Of a DNA stretch of 64,000 nucleotides, positions 9,986 through 22,300 are shown one piece after another. The DNA is taken from NCBI GenBank assembly GCA_037176725.1, contig JAZBRS010000049.1:37378001-37442000 (forward strand). The letters run 5' to 3'. A program made the position numbers and the translations under genes. The notes under the pieces are model-generated. The model was not told where the DNA came from and searched no databases. It saw only the letters and a program-made list of their open reading frames with translations. Origin of the DNA: Posidonia oceanica. Its lineage: Eukaryota > Streptophyta > Magnoliopsida > Alismatales > Posidoniaceae. The first letter of the stretch is position 1. The number at the start of each line of letters is the position of its first letter.

Positions 9986-11303
9986 ATGGATTTGAGTGAT
10001 ATCCCACGCCATGCCTTCCAAGTGGCCATCTTTTCCTCTCCTTCCGACATGATGCAACTTCGGCTGGAGGCTATACCTAATCATTTGGCGATCCTTTTGG
10101 TGCATGAGAAGGTACTCCCCGTTTTCATCATTACCCCATACTCCCATTCTCGTATTTCTTTATCTCTGTTGATTTTTCTTACTTCATAGCCCCTATCCTC
10201 TGTCAACAACAACCGTGACATGAAAACCTATCAATTGAACTGGGTTCAACAGTTCCACTCTTGGGCTTTGAAGAGGTATCGGGAACGCTTGGAGGAGGCT
10301 GGTCTTTGTCAAGCCCTTCGCCAGTTGCGGCAGCCTGTTGACTGGAAGGTGCTTTTCGACATTTGTGGGCTGTGGAATCCTTTGACCCACACGTTCTTTT
10401 CCTCTTCAAGGGAGTTAACCATTCTTTTGGAGGAGGTGAGCGCCCTTTTAGGTACTCGACAGGCCGACCCGTCCATTTACTGCAGGGGTGCCTACCTTTT
10501 GCCAATCGGGGTGGTAGGCTCTTTTTCTCTCTTAAAGCACATCTTTGGCTCTGTTGTTGTGCCAGAGGACCTGGTGCTAGATGGCTGTATCAAACTCTCC
10601 TCCTTGTGGAAATTTTTCTAGAAACAGCGTGACAGCATCCGCTCTGAGGCTTCCTGCTTGGAATGAAGCTCTGACCATTAGCGTCTACCATGCTGAGCTC
10701 ATGTGCATCTGCGTTCGCAATCCAGAGAAATGCTTGAGTGAGTCTGTTTTGGCTTTTACCATCTGGGGCATATCCAGTGCCTGCCTCGGGGGACCATTCT
10801 TCGACTCGCCTTTCCTAGTTCTGTGCTGGTTAGAGGAGCATTTTCTTCTGCCCGCCTTTGATGCTAGCCTTCCCTTGGAGGAGTACATTCGCCATTCATG
10901 TGCTTGTGAGGTCAAGCCCCATATGGACTCCTTCAATCCTCCCTCGTCTTTCAGGACAGTGTCTGACCCAAAGTACTTCCTGACGCTGATTGGGGCGACC
11001 GAGTTTATAAGGTACAACCCTCAGCAATGCTTCTCGATGCTGGGTACTCCTCGGGCTATACCTCCCTTGCTTCGCTTCTCCGACATGATTCTCCCGCGCT
11101 TGAGAGACACCTCTGGGGACATCATTCAGGTTTTCTATCAGGCTGGCACTTAGGACAGGAAGGGGTGAAATCGAGTCCTTTCTGCATGGGAGAACTCGAA
11201 CGCGGACTGCGAAGCCATCTCTCTTGCTACTTATGACGCTTGGTACGAGGGCGTGTGGCCTAAGCTGTTCATTGAATTTCCTTCAAAGAGACAAAAAATG
11301 TAG
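9986..11303 (+). pseudogene. Gene X: antisense PMD-like gene of element A
   Basis: Related to plant mobile domain proteins, a family found in both plant genes and transposable elements; its biochemical role is not known to me. Exon 1 (9986-10111, 42 codons, starts MDLSDIPRHAF) joins in phase 0 to exon 2 (10190-11303) across a GT...AG intron. Exon 2 encodes WALKRYRERLEEAGL, then WNPLTHTFFSSSRELTILLE, which fits the PMD core, then PFFDSPFLVLCWLEEHF and a basic end PSKRQKM. A frameshift lies between about 10581 and 10620, and stops at 11151 and 11166 precede the end. It is homologous to gene Z. It is antisense to gag-pol and flanked by hairpin clusters. Confidence 0.65.
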
Positions 11304-11424
11304 TTAGAAATGTATCATTTATCATCAATAAAATTTATTTCGTCTCTTTTGTCTCTTTTAAATGAATTTGTATGAGTTGAATGAAAACATCAGAATTCAG
11401 AACACTTCCCTGAACTTAAAGCAT

Positions 11425-11580
11425 TGTACGTTGAAAATGGAGCGGCCAATGTTGTACGCTGGGAAACCAGCGAATAACGTTTAAACTCTCAAAACGTTGG
11501 ACGGGCCATAGGGTGCGTATAACATTCCTCCTTCCCGATGTGTTGAACGTGGCAATTCACGCGGATAACGTTGAATGGTA
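11425..11580. repeat. Hairpin cluster between genes X and Y
   Basis: Includes GTTGTACGCTGG (11451-11462) facing CCAGCGAATAAC (11467-11478), plus further GTTGGACG and GTATAACA arms to about 11580. Confidence 0.75.
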
Positions 11581-11692
11581 TAAAACCCTCGTCCTATGCC
11601 ACGGGTGGTCACCTGCTCCTCTTCTCTTCTTCTTCTCCGGCGCCAGAGAGTTCTCCAACGATCTTTCTTCCCATTCCGGTGAGATCACTCCG

Positions 11693-14600
11693 ATGGAAAA
11701 GAGAGTCTCCCACTTCTACACTCGGACGGCAAAGAGGGCTCGGATGGGGCCTTTGCCTTTCGGCAAGCCTTCGTCGAAGACACCGGTAGTTGGCCCAGCT
11801 ATGGGGGAGGCGGTGGCGAGGGCTGCGGAGGCCACCGGTGGGGCCGTGGCAGGGGGCTGTGCATGTGGGAGCCGGTTCTCCCACTGTGGGAGTGGTGGCT
11901 GAGGTTGCTGAAACGGAGGTGACTTCTGGGGCAGTCGTGGAGGTGCGCCGGACTATGGCGGCAGCCGGTGGTGACGTGGCAGGGGCCGAGGTGATGACCA
12001 GCGGTGATGCCGAGGCTGTGGGAACGAAAACGGGGGCTGCCGGTGGTGGTACCGCGGAGGCCGAGGTGGCGGCTGTTGTGATGTCGTGGAGGCTGAGGCG
12101 ACGGCCAGTGGGGATGCCGTGGGGGAGGACTCTGGTTCCGGGGAGGCCGTAGAGACGACAGCGGAGGCGGACTCTAGTTCCAGCAGCTCTTTTAGCTATG
12201 AGGACTCAGAGGAGACGGTCTCGGAGACGAGGCCCGAGGTTGACCTGGACGAGGCAGGGCCCGCGGAGGTGCCAGAGGCGGGGCCGGTCGATCCTTTCAT
12301 TGCGTAATTTGGTGAGGACGACAGTTGGTGGCGGAACATGGTCGACTTTGTTCGATGGGAGGCAGAGGGCGATGCGAGGGATCCCCCAGACTACTAGCGG
12401 GAGCAGATCCCTCGGGACGAGGTGCAGGCATCGGGACTGCGTAGGGACGCGTCTCGATCGGAGTACGCCACTGCCACGCTAGCTTCGAGGGGGCAGGTAG
12501 ACATCTTTTCATTTTTCCTTCATTTTATTCAATTATTTCATCTTCACTAATGATTCTCTTGCTTGTTTGCAGAGTCGAGCACCAGTCGAGACTCGTTGCT
12601 ACTGAGGTCAGGTCCGCCGGTCCTACACCTTGTTGGCTACTTTCCAGCATGAGCACCTAGATCAGATGGGCTTTGGGTATTTTCTGTCCATCCCGGACTT
12701 TCCCCTCTGTCCGATGTTCTTGGAGGCTGTCGCCGAGCGGTGGAACTTCCGCACAAGCTTGATTGTCACGAGGGCGGGTGAGTTTGTCCTCTCCCTTGAG
12801 GACATAGTGTGGCTGATCGGTCTCCAGGTCACAGGCAGACCAGTGACGGGGCGGGTGCGCTCGGGCTATTCAGCCTTGGCGTAGGAGCTTGCTGGACATC
12901 AGCTAGCCATGAGCGGGGAGCAGCTTGTGGTGATCACTTCCGCGATTCGCCGAGTTAGTGAGTTGGTGGAGATAGTAGCCGGACCAGGCGTGGAGGCCAA
13001 CCAGCAGCTGCGGGCCTTCCTCTTAGTGCTGTTCGGGGAGGTGCTCTTTTCGCACTCCTCCTCGAAGCTCTCGATGTGGTTCCTTCCTCTCTTGGCGGAC
13101 TTGGAGCACATGGGAGAGTATGCCTGGGGTGCGGCCAGCTTGGCACACCTATACTCCACCCTCTTCCGCTTTACTGACGGCAGTTCTCGCCAGCTAGGCG
13201 GGAACCTGCCATTCCTTCAGGTAAAATCTGCATATTGGAGCTTGCACTGGATATTATGTTCTTGCTAAAGGCTTCCTCGTTTTGCATGCAGATGTGGGCG
13301 TGGGACCACTTCGCCTTTCTACGACCTGCCCCTCCTCCGGTTCCTCCTACCGGTGTCCCCTTTCCTCGGGGACTATTTTGGGCCACTGCTGAGCAGGCCC
13401 TTGAGCCTGCAGATGACAACCGCTATGTCGGTCGTCTGCTTTTCGAGCTCCTTGTCCCGGCTCAGGTAACTTGCTTCTTTTTATTTCAGCTTCTGTTTAT
13501 TCATTTATGCTGCTTGCTGACAAGTATTGCTCCTTTCAGGTGGTTTGGCGTCCATATGCTGAGGGAGAGCATGCGGACGTCCCTGATATTGCCCGTGATT
13601 GGGCCATTTTCGACCGGGACGTATGGATCCACTGCTGGAACCACTGTCACTTCCAGCAGATTGGCAGGACGCTATGACAGCTGGGGCGCCAGCAGATTCA
13701 GCCTCTACCTCCTCCCCACCGAGTTTGGCGAGAGACACGCGGTGGGGGCAGCCATGCTCGTCATTGGGTGGACGTCTACGGTCCACAGCTCTTGGACTGG
13801 GCCCGTCGTGGTTCTCCTGCTTCGACGGATGCCACAGAGGAGGACGAGGCGGTGTGGGCTGAGTGGATAGACCGGGAGTTTTCCTCTTTGATGATCTTCC
13901 ACCGATCCCACTTCCTCAGACGTGGGAACCTTCCCTTGGGGGACACAGATCCCGGGGAGGCGGTGGTATCCCGTGCGGCTCTGCTGGGGGAGGTTCAGTC
14001 TCACTGAGCCCAGCTGGAGATAGCGGTGAGCTCCTGAATTTCATTTCTATTGACTGTTAATTTGATTTGGCTGACTTGCTTTCTTTCTTTTGCAGCTCAA
14101 GGCGGCAGATGAGCGGGCTCAGCAAGAGTGCTACTTGACTCAGCAGCTCTCTACTTTGACCAGAGAGATTGAGCGCCTACGTGCCTCTGCCTCTCAGGTA
14201 TCTTTACATGTAGCTTTTATAGTTTGACTATGAATGGTAGCTGACTTGAATCTTTCTTTTCAGCCTTCAGCGAGTAGTGCTCCTCCTCTGGACCGTTCAG
14301 AGGAGATCTCCCATCTCCAGGAGAAGGTAAACATGCCTTTATTTTATTTCTGCTTTTGAAACTCCCTTGGTTCTGACACTACTGCTTGTAGGTTGCCTAT
14401 TTGGAGAGCGAGCTGAGGGAGCGGGCTGGTGACTTCATAGCTGCCAGCTCTATCGGGAGGTTGGAGGAGCTGGAGGGGACAGTTGCTGCTAGCAGTGCTC
14501 AGATCTGGGAGTTGGAGCAGCAGGTTGCCGACAGGGACACCGAGATTGCCCAATCTCAGACGGTATGATTTAATTCAGCGCTTCTTTACGTCTTCCATGT

Positions 14601-14889
14601 CCTTGCTTGCATCTGACATTTTGATTGCTTCTCTCCTCAGGGCACGGCGGGGGTTATCTCCCAGCTTGAGCTTGAGCTTAGGCATTACCAGAGGTTTGCC
14701 TTTACAGCAAGTACCAAGCTCGGGATGCCCGTTCCTTCTGTACCGAGTCATCGGTCGGGTAGCCACCACTCTCGCTCCGTTTCTAGGGCTCTGTCGGGCG
14801 TTTCTGTTCGGCAGTCGCCTCGTCCTCCTACCGCTCCTTCTCCGGCTCCTGCTTCAGCTCCCGAGGGTGAGGGAGAGAGTGCTCCTTAG
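11693..14889 (+). pseudogene. Gene Y: antisense PMD gene of element A, eight exons
   Basis: Encodes a plant mobile domain protein with a coiled-coil tail. Exons: 11693-12496, 12573-13220, 13292-13465, 13540-14025, 14096-14197, 14264-14326, 14392-14562 and 14641-14889. All introns are GT...AG and phase 0. Exon 1 is an acidic Glu/Ala/Gly-rich region. Exon 2 holds the PMD core (MGFGYFLSIPDFP, GEFVLSLEDIVWLIGLQVTG, GEYAWGAASLAHLY). Exon 3 starts MWAWDHFAFLRP and exon 4 VVWRPYAEGEHADVP. Exons 5-8 give heptad-like coiled coil and a Pro/Ser-rich end, PEGEGESAP. Exons 3-6 match element B's lengths (174, 486, 102, 63). Stops at 12305, 12395, 12603, 12882, 13675 and 14005, with two compensating frameshifts in exon 1, make it a pseudogene. 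Most stops fit C-to-T decay. Confidence 0.8.
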
Positions 14890-15368
14890 CTTTTGTACTT
14901 CAGGGGTATGCCCCGATGACCTTGTAAAACGATTGTATATTTTGAAATGATATAGATTTTTGCACACTCAGCAAACTTGTCAAATACTTCTTTTAAACTA
15001 CCTTTCTCAAAGCTAAAATGAGCTTAAGCGACCAATATGGTGAAATAATGGCCCTTAATCCAAATTAACTTGAAACTAGCGTACTCAAGTGAAATAGTAT
15101 GTAAATGACATAGTTATGAGGAAATATTTCACCTGGAAGCTTAAAAATTGAATTTTGAAGTCGTCGATGCCTTAATGAGCCATTTACTTGATGAAATGAG
15201 CAACCAGAGATTCTGACTGGCCCGGATGTCCAAAAAATATGAAACCAATGCTCACTCGTGTATTTCAACTTAGTTAAACCTCTGAGGCGGGAAAAACAGG
15301 CTCATGCAACTCAATCACGGATTAGGGGGCAATCCAGCCAAGTTCAGTAACTTAAGTCACTGATAAAA
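14890..15368 (+). other. Conserved spacer after gene Y, no gene seen
   Basis: Matches 41289-41800 in B and 60617-61127 in F, including GCACACTCAGCAAACTTGTC and TATGAAACCAATG. Likely the 3' flank and terminator region of gene Y; no open frame is supported. Confidence 0.5.
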
Positions 15369-15500
15369 TGTTATACGCCTCATTTGGTGCGGCCAACGTT
15401 ATCCGCTTCAATTTCTGCGTCCAACGTCGGGTAGTTGATCTAAACGTTATACGCTTCAAGTAGCGCAGCTAATGTTGGATGCGCTCTATCTCGCGTACAA
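15369..15500. repeat. Hairpin cluster between genes Y and Z
   Basis: Arms include GTTATACGCCTC, GCGTCCAACGTCGG, AACGTTATACGC and AATGTTGGATGCGC. They are more diverged than in the LTRs. Confidence 0.65.
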
Positions 15501-15716
15501 CGAAGCGAGCCCAGAATCCTTTCTTTCCTTTCCTGTTCTTGGCTAATCTTCCGGAATGCTACGAAATTTTCTCAATGCCCACGTGTAGGATTTCCGACGG
15601 CCCTCTTGTGCTTATAAAAACCTGGCCACCTCTTGAATTTTCATGCATACTTGCCCTTTTCCTCCCTACTGATTTCTTCTTGATTTGTGCTTCTTCCTTT
15701 CCTCTCTTTTGCTTTC

Positions 15717-17058
15717 ATGGCTTCTAGTTCAGTTCCCAACGTCTTCATGCACAACAAGAAGGGTGTTGCAAGACCTTTGGTAGAGATTGAAGGGCATATG
15801 ATGTCCCTTATCAAAACAGAGAAGGTATGATCTTCTTCATTGGTCCCTTCACACTCCTTTGTTCCTCATGTTTTCGAATTTTTTGCAGGAAATCCTCAAT
15901 TTTACCAAAACACCCTACTTTGATAATGACTTCCCCTACTACTCTACTTGGATGAAAGACTTTGTGCTTTGGGCTCGAGAAAGGAAATCTGTTTTGGCCC
16001 GTACGCGCTTTGATGGACTTTTGGATTTATTAGGCACAAACTTGGACTAGCCCCTGCTTCATGCCTCATGCGCCTTTTGGAGTCCTGAGACTCACACTTT
16101 CTTCTTTGGGAGTTGTGAGGCGACAATCCTAGTAGAGGATGTTCATGGCCTGCTTGGTGTGACTCAGATTGGAGTGGCCCGGCCAGATATTGACTTCCCA
16201 TTGCCATACGGAATAGCAGATATGCAAATATTCATAGACCGTATCTTCACCCTTCCGCCTACCTTCCCAGTGATTAGAGGTCGCAGGCTTAACTTGGCAC
16301 TGTACTTCAGCTTCCGGCAGATTGAGGACTCTACCTCTTAGGATCAGCTGCTGGTGTGTCTGCATTTATTGATTGGAGGCCTCACTTTATTTGTCACCAA
16401 GGACTTCTCCTTGGATGTCTATCACACTGAGTTCTTGATAGGCCTTACTAAGCACTTCTGGCGTTCTCCTTCAGTTGCCATTCTTGCTGCTACATATCTT
16501 GGTCTGACCAGTGTTTCCACCGGAGGGGATTTTGTAGGCTCTCCTTTCCTTCTTTCCAGGTGGCTGCAGGTCCATTTCCCAAGGCTTGGGCCTTTGAAGA
16601 CAGATTTGATCGAGGAAAGGGTTTGCTCTTTGTCCTCTGCCCCTATTGACATCTTCGCGTCCTCCACGTCCCTTTATCATAAGCACCAAGCGCGAGGTTC
16701 TTCAGTTGAGTTGGAGTTGATAGGGCCCACCCACTTTGTGGTGTACAACTCCCATCGCTGCTTTGAGATGGTGGGGCAGAAGAAAGGGGTGCCACCTCGG
16801 CTGAGCTTTATTCCTCGCATTCGGGTTCGGAAGCGTAGTCTTCCATCTAATGCAGTAATGGTGTACTACATTCAGACTCTTTGGTCGTCTTTGGACCGCC
16901 ATGATGATTCAGAAGGGCCATCAGCTGCTCCCTTACCTTGCTGCCTACCACAGGAGGATGCGCACTAGAGGTGACATTCAAAGCTACTGCCCAAACCCGA
17001 GGAGTGGGTTGAAGCGACAGGCGTGCTGCGCAGGAAAAGGAAGAAGATGATTAGATAG
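15717..17058 (+). pseudogene. Gene Z: antisense PMD-like gene of element A
   Basis: Paralogue of gene X. Exon 1 (15717-15824, 36 codons, MASSSVPNVFMHNKKG) joins in phase 0 to exon 2 from 15889. Exon 2 encodes FWSPETHTFFFGSCEATILV followed by EDVHGLLG (the PMD core pattern), VYHTEFLIGLTKHFW, FVGSPFLLSRWLQVHF and a basic tail ending RRKRKKMIR. Shared blocks with gene X include SPFL..WL..HF and a YN..-CF-M motif. In-frame stops lie at 16048 and 16339, and frameshifts after about 16900 are needed to reach the basic tail, so it is a pseudogene. It is the antisense gene nearest pol. Confidence 0.65.
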
Positions 17059-17239
17059 GCAATTATTGTAATCTTTTATTTTTGGGGACCATGTATCTCT
17101 TCAAAGGAACAAATATATCTTTCATTTTTTCCATCCTTGTTCATGTGTTTTGGACTGTTCTAAGTTTAGAAATACTCCCTAGTGACTTTGATATTTGATC
17201 AAAGGTCCTTTGTCCAAATTCTGCAGTTTAAGTCACAGT

Positions 17240-17380
17240 TAAAACGTAAGACACTTAAACTGGCACTTATAACGTAAGACGCGTGATAACAGGCGTCCAA
17301 TATCCCTGTGTTGGTCGTTATACGCTTCAGATACTGCGTCTAACGTTGGACGCTGGTATTTGCTCGTTTAACGTCCCCGA
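17240..17380. repeat. Hairpin cluster downstream of gene Z
   Basis: AACGTAAGACGC, GGCGTCCAATATC, TCGTTATACGC and CTAACGTTGGACGC arms. Closes the three-gene cassette region. Confidence 0.7.
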
Positions 17381-18065
17381 ACTGTTCTCCTACACAACCT
17401 CAACAAATTTGTTAATCCATCTAGGGGGGATTATTGCCCTTAGTCCAAAGTGACTTCTGGAAACTCAGAAACATCCTTAATACTGTGAAATCAAAGTGGT
17501 TACAGAAAACTTGGTAACAACCTATATACAATGCATACTTTAAGCAAACCTAATGCTATGAATGGGAAAAAAGAAGTCTTAATGTAATGGAGAAGTTAAG
17601 GGAAACTTAGGTTTTGAATAACAAGTATTGGCCTCAGCTTTGTTGTCTAAAGATGATATGCCAGACGAGGGACTGTCTCTTCTCGAGATCCCAATCTTAG
17701 CTCGTAGGCGAATACCAAGTGACCATCCTGAATAGGAGGGGTCAAGTATGACGCGGAGTCGTAAAATGTCCTAAATTTTCGCATCATTGGCCTTACTTGT
17801 TATCAATTTCATGAGGTGATGTTGGTTGGGTAGATTTTACCCTACTCACTATTTTTGGATTTTTTGACTTTATCATTTTTTTGGATTTTTGGTTTTATCA
17901 TTTTTTTGGATTTTTGATTTTATCTTTTTTTTTTTGGAATTTTGATTTTATGGGAGACGAAGAATCCTCTTGGAAGTTGGGAAACTGGGGATCTCATGGT
18001 TGGAAAACCTTGACAGTTTGGTCCCTTATGCATCTTAGGGTCAGAAAATACCTCGGGCTTGCTTT
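17381..18065. other. Element A spacer with T-rich tract, no gene seen
   Basis: Non-coding DNA with a TTTTTTGGATTTTTGATTTT-type tract at about 17845-17945. The same spacer and tract occur in B (42360-42590) and F (61620-61810). Confidence 0.6.
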
Positions 18066-18070
18066 GGCAC
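18066..18070. repeat. Target site duplication of solo LTR D, left (GGCAC)
   Basis: Repeated at 24040-24044. The empty-site equivalent in B reads TTTGGCGCCTAAC near 42690. Confidence 0.9.
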
Positions 18071-18236
18071 TGTAGTAATCCCAGTGTTCGGATCGTCCAT
18101 GCACGTTGCCAAAGCTCGCGTGCACCGATCGGAATCAGGCTCACTATTAGCGGCTATGTCCGAGAAGGAAGACCTAACTCGAAAACATTTAAAAGAGAGA
18201 AAAAGGGGAAAGAAAAGAAGAAGATAAGACAAAATC

Positions 18237-18246
18237 GGAGTCGCCA
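18237..18246 (-). other. PBS-like decamer inside solo LTR D
   Basis: TGGCGACTCC on the minus strand, 166 nt from the LTR end; same decamer as C's PBS. D's own PBS was lost with its interior. Confidence 0.65.
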
Positions 18247-18747
18247 CCAAGTCTATTAAATCGGGAGACAAGGAAAACCGGGGAAATGCGTGAATAATCA
18301 CGCAAAACCAAGCAAAAGATGCAATGCAAGGCAATGCAGAAGAAATAAGATGCAAATGAATGCAAATGATGTGACTCGTGCCTAGGATAAGGGCAGATAT
18401 GGTCATTGCGGGCCAAGAGAGGGTAAGGACTCCTGTTACGCGCGGGGAAGGTGTTAGGCACCCCCGACACGCCCGAGAATCGGTCTTTCTAGGCTTACGC
18501 TCGCATACGTAGGGAAATACAGACTTTGAATGCCTAAGTGCCAATGAATGCCTATCTAGATGCTCAAAGGTGTGCTCTAAGTGAGGGAATGCAGTGCAGG
18601 AAAGTAAACGTGCAATCTAAGCGCTCAGCAACGCTGTCTGTGTTCCGAACCGGGCGAAACCTGGCTCGTGAGAACTCCAGGCAGTAAGCATCACTGCCCT
18701 ATATGCAAATGCGGGCGATAAAACAAAACAGCGGGGGAAAGTAGGCA

Positions 18748-19345
18748 ATGCAAGCGACATGCAGAAGGAAACAACGTAAAACACGCGAAACGGTGCGAGA
18801 CACGAAGCAAGAACGCAAAACGGTGCAAGAAACGAGGTTGACACGCAAAACGATGCAAGAAACAGAACAAGAACGCGAAACGGGGCAAGAAAACCAAAGG
18901 GCACGCAAAGCGGTGCAAGACGAAGAAGCGGCACGCAAAACGGTGCGAGAAAACAGAACCGCGCGCAAAACGGAGCAAGAAAACCAAAGGGCACGCAAAA
19001 CGGTGCAAGACAAAGAAGCGGCACGCAAAACAGAGCGAGAAAACCAAAGGGCACGCAAAACGATGCAAGACAAAGAAGTGGCACGCAAAATGGAGCGAGA
19101 AAACCAATAGGCACACAAAACGGAGCAAGAAAACCAAAGGGCACGCAAAACGGCGCAAGACAAAGAAGCGGCACGCAAAACGGTGCGAGAAAACAGAACT
19201 GCTCGCAAAACGAAGCAAGAAAACCAAAGGGCACGCAAAACGGTGCAAGACAAAGAGGCAGGACGCAAAACGGTGCGAGAAAACAAGACTGCACGCAAAA
19301 CGAAGCAAGAAAACCAAAGGGCACGCAAAACGGTGCCAAAAACAA
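18748..19345. repeat. 30-bp tandem array in solo LTR D
   Basis: About twenty copies of GCACGCAAAACGGTGCAAGA followed by variants of CAAAGAAGCG or AAACCAAAGG. The 30-bp period keeps several frames open, producing 242-codon frames that translate the repeat only. Confidence 0.85.
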
Positions 19346-22300
19346 CGAAGCAAAACTCCGGGAAAGCTATGCGGATGCTAAATGCAAGGAAGAGATCGGA
19401 AGAAACCAAAGAGAAGCAAAACAGCACGTGTGTGGGAACAGACGCTGTTTAGGACCACACAGAGTAGGCGTGAAGACCTACAAAGGGGAGAGTGAGCAAA
19501 CGGAGGGATTACCACCTCTTTGCGACCGTTTCCCACTAAACCGCTCCACGATCTGTCTCGCACGCTGCCCAAAGCTCGCGATGCGATCGGATCGTGGAAA
19601 AGGGGGAAGAAAGTCACATTAAGTGGCAAATCCAGGGAAAACGCAACACAAAACACCCAAGAGTACGCGAAACGGGGATCTGAGTTGATAGACAGGAAGG
19701 GGAGGTCCTATTCTATATACTCAAGGAGACAGAGAGCGAAAACAAAGCAATCGATGCAAATGGCATGCAGATGAATGCAATGCAGGGGTTCAGGAGGACA
19801 TATCTGGAAATCCGGGAGTCTGATCTGAGATCTGTCTAGTCCATGCTGAAGAGTGCTTCGCTGCGGTCGCCTGGGCAGCTTACTTGAGAAGATCCAACGG
19901 CCGGATTGGAAGATATCGCAGCTTTAGAGCAGAAGGGCCAGAACAAGGGAGAAGAACAGATCTAGGTGTTCAGGAGGTCCTAGGAGTGTGCGAAAGGTCC
20001 TCCCAAGTGAAGGAGAGCTAGAAGTGCTTAGTGTGTGCAAAGGGATGCTAAAATGCAAAGCTAAATGAATGCAGGATGCATGCAAAAGCAAGAAAAGACA
20101 AGGAACAGAAATTTGGAAAAAACAGGAGTTCAAAAGCATTTTTGAAAAAGAAAAGGAGGCTAAAAGCAAATTTTCAAAAAGGATGGGGCCCTCAGGGGAG
20201 AGTTTTGAAAACAGGAGAGGGCAGAGGGTTATTTTGCAGAAGACTGAGCTCAGAAAGCCATTTTGAAAAGAGGGTATGCATTGGAAGAAGTTTTGAAAAC
20301 AAAAGGAGGTCAGAATGCAATTTTGGAAAAATTAGGGTCTAGAGTGCAAATTTTCCAGAAAATGAGGTTCCGGGGAGTCTGGGAATGCAAGTGGAGGGTC
20401 TACATGCAATTTTGTAAGAATAGGAGCTAAGATGCAACTTTAGGGGCAAAACAGTCTTTTTACATAACTTTAAAGGGATGCAAGGGCCTATGTGTCATTT
20501 TTAAAACATGCAAGGGCCAAACATGCAATTTTATATGCAAAACATGCTCTGAAAACAGAAAGACAGGACTGATGTGCAATTTTTGGGAAAAACAGGGTTC
20601 AAAATGCAATGTAATAAGCAAAAATGCATGCAAAAGGCTACTGTCCACTTAAAATGGACCTAAATGCAAAAATGCAAAAACAGAGGGGCAAATATGCAAT
20701 GCATCAACCAAAAATAAAAATCAGAACCTAAGTTTCTACAGTGCGTGGACTTGAATGCAAAATCAGTAAAATAAAGGGATGCAGAATGCAATATGATATG
20801 GTAACTATATGCAATTAAATGGTCTGATTTAAAGCAGGACCTATATGCAAAAATTGAGAACAAGAGGACTAAAATGCAAAATATTACCACTACACAGCAC
20901 AGTAAAAGGACTAAAAGGAAAATACTGAAAAGCATGAATAAAAGCAGCAATTTAGCATGATATTAAATTAAAACTAAGCAGATTAAATAAACTGAGGACC
21001 AGAACGCAAAAATGTAAAAACTTAAGGCAAGAATGCAATATTAGCACAGAAACTATATAAACAGAAAAATAAAAGCACAGTGCTTGGCCGGCGGTGGCTG
21101 GCACTGTAGCAGTGACCACCGGAGCTCAGCACCACCGGCACAGGGCGCTCGCGAACGCGCAGGAGGGCGGAGGAGGCTGTCGGCGACCGTGCGGAGCTCC
21201 GGGGACCGTCGGGGCGGCGTTCCACTGGCTGGAGCGTCCGGGAGACAGGTGGCTGGCGCCGGAGACGAAGAACTGACCGGCGAGATACAGTTGGAGCAGG
21301 AGGGCCGGAGAGCGGGTTCTGGTCAGCGGAAAAGCTTCAGAGGAGGGGGAGGAGGCCAAGGATGCAAGGAGTTACCTGTTTGGGCGGCTGAGGCGTCCTC
21401 CCGACCCAAGTGGGTTCCGCAGTTGCCGGCGGTGACCGTCCGGAGCGTGCAGGTCTCGTCAGCGGCTCGCGAGCGTCTGGGCCGACTCCACGCAACCCTC
21501 CGGAGCTTTCTGAATGCCTGGAGCGGAGGTTCGACGATCGGAGGAACAGATGGCTGAAATGGGTGCTCTTCTGGATGTTCGGGGTGGGGAGAGCTGTCTG
21601 TCGCTCTCCGGCTCGAGTGGTGGCTTCCGGTGGACTGCTGGAGGTCCGGTGAGGGTGTGGAAGGGTTTAGATTGGGCTTTGGAAGCTCGGTTTGGGAGAT
21701 AGCTGGCGAGTGGATTTCTGGACAGAAAACGGCACAAGTGTTTGTAGTGGATTGTCGGAGGTGTGGTGAGCTGTTCGGCTAAAGGATGGGTGGACTGAGA
21801 AGATGGAGTTCAGGTGAGTGGCTCAGAGGATTTTGGGCAGGTTTCAGGGACTGAGAAGGAGGGAATTTTCGGAGGAAGAGACGTTGGGTTCTGGTTGTGG
21901 TTTCAAGGTGTTCGGGGGTGGTTTCAAGGATGGCTTTTCTGTCGAATCGAAGGGAAGGGATCGCTGGATCTTGGTTGAGTTTTGGGGATCGATTTTGGGA
22001 GGGCTCTCAAGGTGTTCTGGTCTCGGGTTGGCCGTCAAGTCCAGAGAAGAAAAATCTGGTTTTTCTGGGTGGATTTCAGAGGGAATTGGGGCTCTTCTCG
22101 CGCTGGGGATCGCACAGGAGTGGGTCTTCTCTCCGGGATGCTTCTGGGTTCTTTTTCCTTCTCCTTCTCCTCCCGTTATAGCTCTACTGATCTCCCCTTT
22201 CCTTTCTTGTAGGTCTGCGGGACTGCGGCAATTAATTGCCAGGGAAACGGTGGCAGGAGCACAGACACGAAGCGGCGCACGCCGGTTCGGTCCTAGCAGA

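Noticed and set aside
18617..19427. 242-codon minus-strand and 120-codon plus-strand frames in solo LTR D
   Set aside because: Produced by the 30-bp array, whose period is a multiple of three. No domain or start context.
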